NCBI GenBank assembly: GCA_963822295.1 | Contig: CAWGHD010000002.1 | Span: forward strand, 620,001-684,000 | Direction: 5' to 3' | Source of the DNA: VRUE01 sp963822295 | GTDB lineage: Bacteria; Actinomycetota; Thermoleophilia; Solirubrobacterales; 70-9 | DNA: 64,000 nt | Shown here: positions 6,433 to 15,780 of the stretch, in pieces | How positions within the stretch are numbered: position 1 is the stretch's first letter | How the letters are laid out: every line of letters starts with the position of its first letter | Translations under genes and position numbers: made by a program | Notes under the pieces: generated by a model | The model's input: only the letters and a program-made list of their open reading frames with translations | Told to the model about the DNA's origin: nothing | The model's database searches: none

Positions 6433-9105
6433 ATGAAAGCCGCCGACATCCGCAGCACCTATCTCTCCTTCTTCGAGGAGCGCGGGCACAAGATCGTCCC
6501 CTCGGCGTCGCTGGTCCCATCGGTCCACGACCCCTCGGTCCTGCTGACCACGGCGGGGATGCAGCCCTTCAAGCCCTATTTCCTCGGCCGCGCCACTCCG
6601 CCCGCGCCGCGCCTCGCCGACGTCCAGAAATGCTTCCGCACGACGGACATCGAGGAGGTCGGCAACACCGCCCGCCACCTCACCTTCTTCGAGATGCTCG
6701 GCAACTGGAGCTTCGGCGACTACTTCAAGGAGGAGTCGATCCCCTGGGGCTGGCAGCTCTCGACCGAGGGCTTCGGGATGGATCCCGAGCGGATCTGGGT
6801 AACCGTCTTCGGTGGCGACGAGGAGCTCAAGCTCGGCCCCGACGAGGAGGCGATCGAGATTTGGCGGGAGGTCGGGGTGCCCGACGAGCGGATCGTCCGG
6901 CTCGGCCGCGCCGACAACTTCTGGCAGGCCGGCCCGACCGGCCCCTGCGGCCCGTGCTCGGAGCTCTACCTCGACCGAGGCGCGTCGTTCGGAGGGCCTG
7001 ACGATCGCCCCGGAGACGACACCGACCGCTTTCTCGAGTTCTGGAACCACGTCTTCATGAGCTACGACCTCGCCGAGGACGGCACCCTGACCGAGCTGCC
7101 GACGCGCAACATCGACACCGGCATGGGCCTCGACCGGATGGCCGCGATCCTCCAGGACGTCCCCTCGGTCTACGAGACCGACCACGTGCGCCCCCTGCTC
7201 GACCTCGCCGAGGAAATGAGCGGCCACGGCTACGAGGAGGGCGGAGCGGTGACGCGGGCGATGCGGATCGTCGCCGACCACTCGCGCGGCGCCGCCTTCC
7301 TGATCGCCGACGGCGTCGTCCCGTCGAACGAGGACCGCGGCTACATCCTGCGGCGGATCATGCGGCGGGCGATCCAGCAGGGGAACACGCTCGGCCTCGA
7401 GTCGCCCTGGCTCGGCCGCTTCGCCGAGCGCACGATCGAGCTGATGGGGGACGCCTACCCCGAGCTGGTCGCGGAGCGGGAGACGATCGCCCGCTGGGTC
7501 GACGACGAGGAGGAGAGCTTCGGCCGCACGCTCGAGCGCGGCACCCAGCAGCTCAGGCAGCTGATCGCCGAGGCGAAGCAGGCCGGGACCTCGTGGATCG
7601 ACGCCGCCGACGCCTTCAAGCTGCACGACACCTACGGCTTCCCCTACGACCTGACCAAGGAGCTGCTCGCCGACGAGGGCCTCTCGGTCGACGACAGCGG
7701 CTTCGAGGAGCTGATGGAGGAGCAGCGCGACCGGGCCCGCTCCGGCGCCGCGACCGCGCACGGCTCCGAGGACCGGCACGAGCTCGTCCAGTCCTTCGCC
7801 GCAGCGGCCCCCGCCACCGAGTTCGTCGGCTACGAGACGCTGCGCACGACCACCGGCCTCGCCGCCGTGCAGAGCGACGACGGCCGCGCCCTGGTCAAGC
7901 TGGAGCAGAGCCCCTTCTACGCGGAAGGCGGCGGCCAGGTCGCCGATTCCGGCGTCCTGCGCTGGGGCTCCGGCGACGAAGCTGAGGTGGTGGACGTCTA
8001 CAGGGTCGGCGACGACCAGGTTCTTGAGATCGCCCACCGCCCCCGGACGCGGGAGGAAGGGCGCGAGGCCGCCGGTGATGATGAGCGCGCCCTTCCGGGA
8101 GCGGAGGAGGCGGTGGTTGGTGAAGTCGACAGGGAGGCCCGCCACGCGACGATGCGCAACCACACCGCGACGCACCTGCTGCACGCGGCGCTGCGTGCCA
8201 GGCTCGGCACCCACGTCCGCCAGGCCGGCTCGGCGGTCCGCCCCGACAAGCTGCGCTTCGACTTCACCCATGGCCAGGCGCTCGGCCCCGAGGAGCTGCG
8301 CGCGATCGAGGACCGCGTCAACGGGTGGGTCAAGGAGAGCCTGCCGGTGCGCTGGCTGGAGATGGACCGCGACGAGGCGGAGAAGCTGGGTGCGATGGCC
8401 CTCTTCGGCGAGAAATACGGCGAGTGGGTGCGCGTCGTCGAGGTCGACGGCGTCTCCCGCGAGCTCTGCGGCGGCACCCACGTCGCCAACACCGCCGAGG
8501 TCGGCATCTTCAAGATCGTCTCGGAGGGCTCGAGCGCGGCCAACGTGCGGCGCGTCGAGGCGCTGACCGGCCCCGCGGCGATCGACTGGTTCAGGGAGCG
8601 CGAGGACAGCCTGCACGAGGTCGGCGACCTGCTCGGCTCTCCGCAGGACCCCGTCGCCGGCGCGCGCCGCGCGGCGGAGCGGCTGAAGACGGCTGGCGAG
8701 GGCGACAGGGAGGCGACGAAGCAGCTTCTCTCCGAGGAGGCCGAGCGGCTCACCGGCGAGGCGGCCGAGGTCGGTGGCGTCAAGCTCGTCAGCGCCGTGG
8801 CCCCGATCGCCGACCAGAAGCAGCTGCTCGAGCTCGCCAACCGGGTCCAGTCGAAGCTCGGCGGCGAGTCCGCGGTGGCGCTCGGCGGCGCCGAGGGCGA
8901 CCGGGTCGGCCTCGTCGTCCTGGTCTCCAAGGAAGCGGTGGCGCGCGGCCTCTCGGCCGCGGCGATCGTCCGCGAGGCGGCGCCGATCGTCGGCGGCGGC
9001 GGCGGCGGCCGCGACGAGATGGCGCAGGCCGGCGGCAAGGACCCCTCGAAGCTCGACGAGGCGATCGCGGCCGCCCGCGCCGCCGCCGAGCGGGAGATCG
9101 GCTGA
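6433..9105 (+). CDS. alaS: Alanine-tRNA ligase
   Basis: Charges tRNA-Ala and clears mischarged Ser/Gly. The 890-residue chain is of full family length: class II catalytic domain at the N-terminus (MKAADIRSTYLSFF, then MQPFKPYF), tRNA-recognition region, editing domain with the HxxxH zinc motif HTATHLLH and the second site CGGTHV, and a C-terminal DHHA1-type Gly-rich end (VGGGGGGRDEMAQAGG). It heads a compact cluster with ruvX 2 bases downstream, then mltG and aroE, an order shared with mycobacteria. Confidence 0.98.
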   Translation: MKAADIRSTYLSFFEERGHKIVPSASLVPSVHDPSVLLTTAGMQPFKPYFLGRATPPAPRLADVQKCFRTTDIEEVGNTARHLTFFEMLGNWSFGDYFKEESIPWGWQLSTEGFGMDPERIWVTVFGGDEELKLGPDEEAIEIWREVGVPDERIVRLGRADNFWQAGPTGPCGPCSELYLDRGASFGGPDDRPGDDTDRFLEFWNHVFMSYDLAEDGTLTELPTRNIDTGMGLDRMAAILQDVPSVYETDHVRPLLDLAEEMSGHGYEEGGAVTRAMRIVADHSRGAAFLIADGVVPSNEDRGYILRRIMRRAIQQGNTLGLESPWLGRFAERTIELMGDAYPELVAERETIARWVDDEEESFGRTLERGTQQLRQLIAEAKQAGTSWIDAADAFKLHDTYGFPYDLTKELLADEGLSVDDSGFEELMEEQRDRARSGAATAHGSEDRHELVQSFAAAAPATEFVGYETLRTTTGLAAVQSDDGRALVKLEQSPFYAEGGGQVADSGVLRWGSGDEAEVVDVYRVGDDQVLEIAHRPRTREEGREAAGDDERALPGAEEAVVGEVDREARHATMRNHTATHLLHAALRARLGTHVRQAGSAVRPDKLRFDFTHGQALGPEELRAIEDRVNGWVKESLPVRWLEMDRDEAEKLGAMALFGEKYGEWVRVVEVDGVSRELCGGTHVANTAEVGIFKIVSEGSSAANVRRVEALTGPAAIDWFREREDSLHEVGDLLGSPQDPVAGARRAAERLKTAGEGDREATKQLLSEEAERLTGEAAEVGGVKLVSAVAPIADQKQLLELANRVQSKLGGESAVALGGAEGDRVGLVVLVSKEAVARGLSAAAIVREAAPIVGGGGGGRDEMAQAGGKDPSKLDEAIAAARAAAEREIG

Positions 9106-9107
9106 GC

Positions 9108-9509
9108 ATGCGCGTCCTCGCCCTCGACCACGGCACCGCGAGGATCGGCTGTGCGCTCTCCGACCCGACCGGCACGCTGGCGACGCCCTTGCCGACGATC
9201 GAGCCGCCCGAGCCGCGCACGGTCGCCGACCTCGTTGCCGAGCACGGGGTCGAGCGCGTGGTCGTCGGCCTCCCCCTGCACCTGAGCGGCGAGGAGGGCG
9301 GGCAGGCCGGCCTGGTCCGGACCTTCTGCGGCGAACTCGAGGCGCTCCTCGACGTCCCGGTCGAGACCTACGATGAGCGCCTCACCACGCGGATGGCGGA
9401 GGCCAGCAGGCGCGGCGGGGCGACGGCGCCCCCCGACTCGCTCGCCGCCGCCCACCTGCTCGAGAGCTACCTCGCCGCCCAGCCCGCGACCGAGGACGAC
9501 GATGGCTGA
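9108..9509 (+). CDS. ruvX: RuvX/YqgF-family RNase H-fold nuclease
   Basis: A 133-residue Holliday-junction resolvase-like protein, implicated in other bacteria in 16S rRNA 5' end maturation. The start VLALDHGTARIGCALSD carries the family aspartate; VVGLPLHLSGEEG and the C-terminal DSLAAAHLLESYL are also typical. ATG 9108 is 2 bases after the alaS stop, and the end overlaps mltG by 8 bases, so it is translationally coupled on both sides. Confidence 0.93.
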   Translation: MRVLALDHGTARIGCALSDPTGTLATPLPTIEPPEPRTVADLVAEHGVERVVVGLPLHLSGEEGGQAGLVRTFCGELEALLDVPVETYDERLTTRMAEASRRGGATAPPDSLAAAHLLESYLAAQPATEDDDG

Positions 9510-10878
9510 CGACTGGCGCACCGACCCCTTCGCCGACCCCGAGGACCCGCAGGCAGCGGCGCGGGAGCGGCGCCGCCGCGAGCGCGAGGAGAAGCGGCTG
9601 GCGAGGGAGGGCGGCCGCGAGGAGGCCGAGGCTGCGCCGCCTCCGCCTCCGACCCCGCCGCCGGCGCCCGACCCGCCCGTGCCTCCTCGCACGCCGGAGG
9701 AGGAGTTCTGGGAGGAGGAGCCCCCCGCGGCCGCGCCCCCGCCGTCTGCAACGCCTCCGCCCGCCGCCGATCGCCGGCCCCGCCCGGCGCAGCCCGAGCG
9801 CGGCCCCCGGCCGCCCCGGCCCGTCGCCGGCGCCCTGGCGGCGATGCGCCGCCATCCGCTCCGCGTCGTCGGCGCGATCGCGGCGGCGCTCGTCGCCTGG
9901 TTCCTGATCGCGCTGCTCCAGCCCTTCCACGGAGACGGGTCCGGTCGCGTAGTCGTCACGATCCCGAAAGGCGCGAGCGTCAGCGAAGTCGGCGACCTTC
10001 TCGCCGAGGAAGGCGTCGTCTCCAGCTCGACCATGTTCCAGATCCGGACCACGGTCGAGGGGGAGCGCTCCGACCTCTTCCCCGGCCGCTTCGTCCTCGC
10101 CGAGGACATGTCCTACGGCGACGCGATCGACGCCCTCACCACCGCCCCGGTGAAGACGGTGACGACGATCACCATCCCCGAGGGCTACAGCCGCGACCAG
10201 ACCGACCCGCTCGCCGAGGAACTGGGCCTCGGCGGCGACTACCTGAAGGAGACGATCCGCTCTCGGTTCCTGGACCCCGCCGAATACGGCGCCAAGGGGG
10301 CGAAGAACCTCGAGGGCTTCCTCTTCCCGGACACCTTCGAACTGAAGCCGAACGCGCCGGTCGCCGACCTCGTCCAGCTCCAGCTCGAGGATTTCAAGCG
10401 CCGCATCAGGGGCGTCGACATGAGCTACGCGCGCTCCAAGAACCTGACCGTCTACGACGTGATCACGATCGCCTCGATGGTCGAGCGCGAGGCGATGATC
10501 GACGAGGAGCGCCCGCTGGTCGCCGCCGTCATCTACAACCGCCTCCGCGACGGGATGCCGCTGGGGATCGACGCCACGACCCGCTTCGCGACCGGCAACT
10601 ACGAGAGCCCGCTGACCGAATCCGAACTGGCGACCGACTCCCCCTACAACACGCGGCTCAACACGGGGCTGCCGCCGGGCCCGATCGACAGCCCCGGCCT
10701 CGCCTCGATCGAAGCCGCCGCGCGTCCCGCCAAGGTGGGCCACCTGTTCTACGTCGTCAAGCCCGGCACCTGCGGCGAGCACTCCTTCTCCTCCGACGAA
10801 GCCCAGTTCGAAGCGGACGTCGCCCGCTACGACGAAGCGCGCGCCGCCGCGGGTGGCGAATCGCCGGACTCCTGTTAG
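9502..10878 (+). CDS. mltG: Endolytic peptidoglycan transglycosylase MltG
   Basis: Cleaves nascent glycan strands and helps end their polymerisation. About 115 residues of charged, Pro-rich cytoplasmic leader precede one membrane span (VGAIAAALVAWFLIALL). The LysM-like and YceG domains follow outside the membrane. The catalytic glutamate lies in ITIASMVEREA, followed by the family-typical VIYNRL and LGIDATTRFA. The long Pro-rich N-terminus is a common actinobacterial addition. ATG 9502 overlaps ruvX; the gene ends 19 bases before aroE. Confidence 0.95.
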   Translation: MADDWRTDPFADPEDPQAAARERRRREREEKRLAREGGREEAEAAPPPPPTPPPAPDPPVPPRTPEEEFWEEEPPAAAPPPSATPPPAADRRPRPAQPERGPRPPRPVAGALAAMRRHPLRVVGAIAAALVAWFLIALLQPFHGDGSGRVVVTIPKGASVSEVGDLLAEEGVVSSSTMFQIRTTVEGERSDLFPGRFVLAEDMSYGDAIDALTTAPVKTVTTITIPEGYSRDQTDPLAEELGLGGDYLKETIRSRFLDPAEYGAKGAKNLEGFLFPDTFELKPNAPVADLVQLQLEDFKRRIRGVDMSYARSKNLTVYDVITIASMVEREAMIDEERPLVAAVIYNRLRDGMPLGIDATTRFATGNYESPLTESELATDSPYNTRLNTGLPPGPIDSPGLASIEAAARPAKVGHLFYVVKPGTCGEHSFSSDEAQFEADVARYDEARAAAGGESPDSC

Positions 10879-10897
10879 CGCGGGAGGATCGGGCCTG

Positions 10898-11689
10898 ATG
10901 AAGCGACTCGCGGTCATCGGACACCCGGTCGGCCACTCGCGCTCGCCCGCGATGCACGGCGCCGCGCTCGCCGATCTCGGCCTCGCGGACGAGTGGAGCT
11001 ACGAGGCGATCGACGTCGCGCCCGACGGGTTCGACCGCATGGTCCGGGGGATGCCGGAGCAGGGCTTCGTCGGCGCCAACGTCACCGTCCCGCACAAGGG
11101 CGCGGCCCTTGCCGTCGCCGACACGCTCACGGAGACCGCCCGCGAGATCGGCGCCGCCAACACGCTCAGCTTCTCCGAGGACGGGATCGGCGCCGACAAC
11201 ACCGACGCCGCGGGGCTGCTCCAGGCCCTGCCCGGCTCGCCGTCGGGATTGAGGGCGCTGGTCCTGGGGGCGGGGGGCGCCGCCCGCGCGGTCGTCTGGG
11301 CGCTCGTCCGCGAGGGCGCCGAGGTCGAGGTCTGGAACCGGACCGAGCTGCGCTCGCGCCACCTCTGCGAGGAGCTCGGCGGCAGGCCGGTCGCCGAGCC
11401 CGACCCCGCCTCCTACGCGCTGGTCGTCAACTCGACCGCTGTCGGCCTCGGAGGCGAGGATCCCTTCCGCGAGCTGCCGCTCACGGCCGACGGCTTCGCC
11501 CCCGGCCAGATGGTCGTCGACATGGTCTACGGAGGAGGGCCGACTCCGCTGCTGCGCGCCGCCAAGGTCGCCGGCGCGACCACCGTGGACGGCATCGAGG
11601 TCCTCGTCCGCCAGGGCGCGCTCTCCTTGCGGAGCTGGACCGGTCGGGAGCCCTCGCTGGATGCGATGCGCTCGGCTGCCGCTGTGTAA
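10898..11689 (+). CDS. aroE: Shikimate dehydrogenase
   Basis: NADP-dependent reduction of 3-dehydroshikimate to shikimate. The 263-residue protein has the substrate site HSRSPAMH, the catalytic lysine in NVTVPHKG, the NADP-binding glycine motif LGAGGAARAV and a basic NADP-specificity patch WNRTELRSRH. ATG 10898 is preceded by GGGAGGATC at a suitable distance. Belongs with aroC, aroK-aroB and aroQ further down, from which two secreted-protein genes separate it. Confidence 0.95.
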   Translation: MKRLAVIGHPVGHSRSPAMHGAALADLGLADEWSYEAIDVAPDGFDRMVRGMPEQGFVGANVTVPHKGAALAVADTLTETAREIGAANTLSFSEDGIGADNTDAAGLLQALPGSPSGLRALVLGAGGAARAVVWALVREGAEVEVWNRTELRSRHLCEELGGRPVAEPDPASYALVVNSTAVGLGGEDPFRELPLTADGFAPGQMVVDMVYGGGPTPLLRAAKVAGATTVDGIEVLVRQGALSLRSWTGREPSLDAMRSAAAV

Positions 11690-11700
11690 TCATTTGCCTC

Positions 11701-13083
11701 ATGGGAGAGAGAGCCGTTCGGCTCGTGCTCATCGCGGGAATGTGCACGGTGGGGATGCTGAGCCTGCCCGCGATCGGGGCCGCCGCCAACACGTGGTACG
11801 CCTCGCCGACCGGCGGCAAACTGGCCACCTGCTCGAAAGCCTCCCGCTGCCACATCGAAACGGCGCTCGGCAAAGCCAAAGACGGGGACACGGTCTCGCT
11901 GGCCTCCGGCGACTACACGATCCCCTTCGGCGGCGTGATCATCAACGAAGACATCGACTTCGGCGGGGAAAAGGGCGACCCTGCGGTCCTCGAATCGACC
12001 GAAACGGGCGACGTCCAGGTCAACACCAAAGTCGACGCCACCCTGCACGACCTCAAAATCGAAGGCAACGGCGCCCTGCTGCTCTACGGCGGCTTTGCGG
12101 AGCGGGTCTACGTCTCGACGACCAACCCCGAACTCAGCGCCTGCCTGATGGAACCGGGGACCACGCTGCGGGACAGCGTCTGCTGGGCCCATCCGGACGA
12201 AAGCGAAATCGAGGAAGAGCCCTCCCACGGCGTCAACATCGAGGGCTCCGGCGAAACGGTGAGCGTGAACCAGCCCATCGTTCTGCGCAACGTCACCGCC
12301 TGGACCACCGCCAAAGTCGGCAACGGGATCCACGTGCTCGGCGCGGCCGGCGCGCAGGTCGCGGTTGACGCGCGGAACGTGATCGCCCGCTCCCAGAACG
12401 ACGTCGACGTGGTCGCCGAACTCGGCACCGGCGGGAACTCGAAAGCGCTGGTCAACATCGCGAACTCCAACTTCGAGAGCTTCGTGGACGAACCCTCCGA
12501 GGCGGCGGTGACGCCGCCCGGGACCGCCGGGAACATCTCGTCCACGCCTTCGCTGGTCAACACCAGCGAAGGCGACTTCCACCAGACCGAGGCCTCACCG
12601 ACCCTCGACGGCGGCGCGATCGACGCCCTCGTCGGCCCCTTCGACCTCGACGGCGCCGACCGCTCCCACGCGAAATGCTTCGGCACCAACGCGGTCCCGG
12701 ACATGGGCGCCTACGAGCGCACCCCGACCGCGCAGTGCCCGCCGCCGCCGCCGATCCCGCCGCCGCCGCCCGGCGAGATCAAACCCGTCTTCCGGATCGT
12801 CAGCCTGATGCTGAACAAGAAAACCGGCGGCGGGCGGATCCTCGTCGAAGTGCCCGGCGCCGGGACGCTCTCCCTGGCGGGCAGCGGTGTGAAGCTGGTG
12901 CGGCGGACCGCGCCGGCGGAGGGCGGCGTGATCTCGATGCCGATCCAGCTCTGGGTGATCACCCGCGTCCGTCTGGCCAAGGTCGGCAAAACCAGGGTTC
13001 GCCTCAAGGTCATCTTCGACGGCAGGGGCAGCGGGTTCTTCGAGTGGTCGAAAGGCGTTGTGCTGAAGAAACCGAAACGCTAG
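11701..13083 (+). CDS. Secreted right-handed beta-helix repeat protein (paralogue 1)
   Basis: A 460-residue exported protein of unknown function. Signal peptide: basic start, hydrophobic core (LVLIAGMCTVGMLSLPAIGA), cleavage before NTWYASPTGG. The central 300 residues show the NV.A/N.I.R ladder of a parallel beta-helix (pectate-lyase-like), with the ending DMGAYER typical of 'choice-of-anchor Q' proteins. A proline stretch (about residues 340-357) links to a roughly 100-residue beta module (GTLSLAGSGVKLVRR ... VGKTRVRLKVIF). It is followed 60 bp later by a clear paralogue. Uses many GAA and AAA codons, unlike the neighbouring housekeeping genes. Confidence 0.85.
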   Translation: MGERAVRLVLIAGMCTVGMLSLPAIGAAANTWYASPTGGKLATCSKASRCHIETALGKAKDGDTVSLASGDYTIPFGGVIINEDIDFGGEKGDPAVLESTETGDVQVNTKVDATLHDLKIEGNGALLLYGGFAERVYVSTTNPELSACLMEPGTTLRDSVCWAHPDESEIEEEPSHGVNIEGSGETVSVNQPIVLRNVTAWTTAKVGNGIHVLGAAGAQVAVDARNVIARSQNDVDVVAELGTGGNSKALVNIANSNFESFVDEPSEAAVTPPGTAGNISSTPSLVNTSEGDFHQTEASPTLDGGAIDALVGPFDLDGADRSHAKCFGTNAVPDMGAYERTPTAQCPPPPPIPPPPPGEIKPVFRIVSLMLNKKTGGGRILVEVPGAGTLSLAGSGVKLVRRTAPAEGGVISMPIQLWVITRVRLAKVGKTRVRLKVIFDGRGSGFFEWSKGVVLKKPKR

Positions 13084-13143
13084 GCTTCTGGGAACGGGGA
13101 TACGTTTTCAGAAACGGGGGCCTTTCGTGGGGCGGGGTTTGCT

Positions 13144-14517
13144 GTGAGGAGAAGGGCACGACGGCTCGGGCCGATCGCCTGCGCCGTCGCGCTCGGAGCA
13201 TTCGCGCTGCCGGCCGTCGCCGGCGCCGAGACCTTCCACGCCTCTCCCACCGGCGACGACCCCGGTTGCAGCGCCAACTTCCCATGCTCGCTGGAGACCG
13301 CCCTCCTCGAAGCCGGCGGCGGCGACGCCGTCGCTCTCGCCGGCGGCAAATACGCGATGCCGCCCGGCGGCGTCGAGATCGACGAGAACATCGACTTCGG
13401 CGGCCGGCCCGGGAACGTGGCGGCGCTCCTCGCCCCGGAAATCCAGCCGGTCCGCGTGGTTCCCGGGGTCGACGCGACCCTGCACGACCTGCGGATCGAG
13501 GGCGGGACCTGGCTCGACCTCGGCTCGGCGTCCGCGGAGCGCCTCTTCGTCTCCTCCCACCATCCCGATGAGAGCGTCTGCAGCCTCGAACCCGGGGCGC
13601 TGCTGCGCGACAGCGTCTGCTGGGGCCACCCGAACGAAGGCGGTGCGGAACCGAAAGTCCACGCGCTCGCGATCAACGCCCTCGGTCCGGGGGTGGGGGT
13701 CGGCGAGCCGGTCGTGCTCCGCAACGTCACCGCATACACGACGGCGAAATCCGGCAACGCGATCCACGCGCTGGGCGCGGCCGGGGGCAGGCTCGCGGTC
13801 GATGCCGGCAACGTGATCGCCCGAGCGAGCAGGTCGGTGGACGTCGTCGCCCGCTACGAGGGCGAAGGGAGCCCCGAGTCGATCCTGAGCTTGACCAATT
13901 CGAGCTTCGAGACCTTCGAGGACGGCCCGACGGAAGCGGCGGTGGTGACCGAGCCGCACATGAGCGGCAACCAGATCGCCGCGCCGCATTTCGCCAACCC
14001 CGGCGACGGAGACTTCCACGTGCTGGGCGAATCGCCGACGATCGACGCCGCGCTCGTCGACCCGGCGCTCGGGAGATTTGACGCGGACGGTCGGGTGCGC
14101 GCTCTGGCGAGGTGCCTGGGCGGCGCGGCGCTCCCCGACATCGGCGCCTACGAGCGGTCGAGCGAGGCGTGCCCGACGCCTCCGCCGCCTCCTCCGCCGC
14201 CTCCTGGGCCGATCAAGCCGATATTCCGGATCGTCAGCATCGACCTCAACCGCAGGTCGGGCGCAGGCCAGGTCTACGTCGAAGTCCCCGGCAGCGGGGT
14301 CGTCTCCCTGACCGGAAGCGGGGTGAAGCTGGTGCGGCGCAACGCCCCCGCGGAGGGCGGCATGGTCGCCCTGCCGATCCAGCCCTGGGTGATCACCAGG
14401 GTCCGCCTCGCCAAGTCCGGCAAGACCTGGGTGCGGCTGACGGTGACCTTCGACGGACAGCCCAACGGCGAATGGTCGAAAGCCTTCCGCCTGCGCAAAA
14501 AGCGCGCCCGTCGCTAG
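13144..14517 (+). CDS. Secreted right-handed beta-helix repeat protein (paralogue 2)
   Basis: A 457-residue paralogue of the preceding gene with the same order of parts: signal peptide (ending PAVAGA-ETFHASPTGDD), beta-helix region, DIGAYERSSEACP, proline run, and the C-terminal beta module (GVVSLTGSGVKLVRR, PIQPWVITRVRLAKSGKTWV). Start is GTG 13144 after a GGGGCGGGG stretch. The C-terminal modules of the pair are more alike than the helices, suggesting duplication with divergence of the presumed binding face. No catalytic residues were recognised. Confidence 0.85.
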   Translation: MRRRARRLGPIACAVALGAFALPAVAGAETFHASPTGDDPGCSANFPCSLETALLEAGGGDAVALAGGKYAMPPGGVEIDENIDFGGRPGNVAALLAPEIQPVRVVPGVDATLHDLRIEGGTWLDLGSASAERLFVSSHHPDESVCSLEPGALLRDSVCWGHPNEGGAEPKVHALAINALGPGVGVGEPVVLRNVTAYTTAKSGNAIHALGAAGGRLAVDAGNVIARASRSVDVVARYEGEGSPESILSLTNSSFETFEDGPTEAAVVTEPHMSGNQIAAPHFANPGDGDFHVLGESPTIDAALVDPALGRFDADGRVRALARCLGGAALPDIGAYERSSEACPTPPPPPPPPPGPIKPIFRIVSIDLNRRSGAGQVYVEVPGSGVVSLTGSGVKLVRRNAPAEGGMVALPIQPWVITRVRLAKSGKTWVRLTVTFDGQPNGEWSKAFRLRKKRARR

Positions 14518-14555
14518 CACCGGCCACCTCTGCTCCTGCGTATAGCCTTGCCGCG

Positions 14556-15722
14556 ATGGCTGGTTTCCGTTTCACCACGGCAGGCGAGTCGCACGGCCCG
14601 GGGCTGGTGGCGATAGTCGAGGGCATGCCCGCGGGCCTGGACCTCGACCGCGAGGCGCTCGACCGCGACATGGCGCGGCGGCAGCTCGGCCACGGGCGCG
14701 GCGGGCGGATGAGGATCGAGACCGACAGCGCGGAGATCCGCTCCGGGGTGCGCCACGGCCGCACGCTCGGCAGCCCGATCGCGGTCCTCGTCGCCAACCG
14801 CGACTACGCCAACTGGGAAGAGCGGATGAACCCCTGGCCGGTCGAGGGGTTCGAGCCCGACGAGGTTCATCTGCCGCGGCCCGGCCACGCCGATCTGGTC
14901 GGCGCCCAGAAATACGGGCACACGGACATCCGCAACGTCCTCGAGCGGGCCAGCGCCCGGGAGACCGCGGCCCGGGTCGCCGCCGGCGCCCTCGCCCGCG
15001 GCTTCCTCACCGCGCTGGGGGTGAGCGTCCACAGCCACGTGCTCCAGATCGCCTCGGTGCGCGCGTCGGAGCGGCCCGACCTCGGCCCCGCCGACTTCGA
15101 GGGAGTCGACGACGACCCCGTGCGCTGCCTCGACGCCGAGGCGAGCGCGGCGATGGTCGAGGAGATCAACCGCCTGCGCAAGGCGAACGAGAGCCTCGGC
15201 GGCAGCTTCGAGGTCCGCGTCTTCGGCCTCGTCCCGGGGCTCGGCTCGCACATCTCCTGGGAGGACCGCCTCGACGGGCGGCTGGCCGGGGCGGTGGCCT
15301 CGATCCAGTCGGTCAAGGGCGTCGCCATCGGTGAAGCCTGGGACGTGGCCGGCAGGCCGGGCTCCGAGGCGCACGATGAGATCTTCTGGTCCGAGGAGCG
15401 CGGCTACCACCGCGAGACTAACCACGCCGGTGGCCTCGAGGGCGGGATGACCAACGGCCAGCCGCTCTCGGTGCGGGCCGCGATCAAGCCGATCTCGACC
15501 CTGACCAAGCCGCTGCGCTCCGTGGACACCGAGTCCAAGGAGCCGGCCCAGGCGCTGCGGGAGCGGACCGACTCGACCGTCGTCCCCGCGGCCGCCGTCG
15601 TCGGCGAGGCGATGGTCTGCCTCGCCCTGGCGCGCTGCTACCGCGAGAAGTTCGGAGGCGACCACATCGACGACGTTCACGCGGCCGTCGAGTCGTACAA
15701 GCAGCGCATCGACTTCAAATAA
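14556..15722 (+). CDS. aroC: Chorismate synthase
   Basis: Converts EPSP to chorismate, using reduced FMN. The 388-residue protein begins FRFTTAGESHGPGLVAIVEG (signature 1), includes GRGGRMRIE and HADLVGAQKYG, and ends with the RTDSTVVPAAAVVGEAM signature. The start ATG 14556 gives the canonical N-terminus. It opens the second half of the shikimate block, ahead of the aroK-aroB fusion. Confidence 0.97.
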   Translation: MAGFRFTTAGESHGPGLVAIVEGMPAGLDLDREALDRDMARRQLGHGRGGRMRIETDSAEIRSGVRHGRTLGSPIAVLVANRDYANWEERMNPWPVEGFEPDEVHLPRPGHADLVGAQKYGHTDIRNVLERASARETAARVAAGALARGFLTALGVSVHSHVLQIASVRASERPDLGPADFEGVDDDPVRCLDAEASAAMVEEINRLRKANESLGGSFEVRVFGLVPGLGSHISWEDRLDGRLAGAVASIQSVKGVAIGEAWDVAGRPGSEAHDEIFWSEERGYHRETNHAGGLEGGMTNGQPLSVRAAIKPISTLTKPLRSVDTESKEPAQALRERTDSTVVPAAAVVGEAMVCLALARCYREKFGGDHIDDVHAAVESYKQRIDFK

Positions 15723-15780
15723 TGGCCGCCTCCTCTGCTCTCGCACGGACGCGCTCATCACCCCCGGAGGCCTCGCGTCC

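Noticed and set aside
6310..8616. 768-codon open frame antisense to alaS
   Set aside because: alaS is certain on the other strand; the frame follows from high GC third positions.
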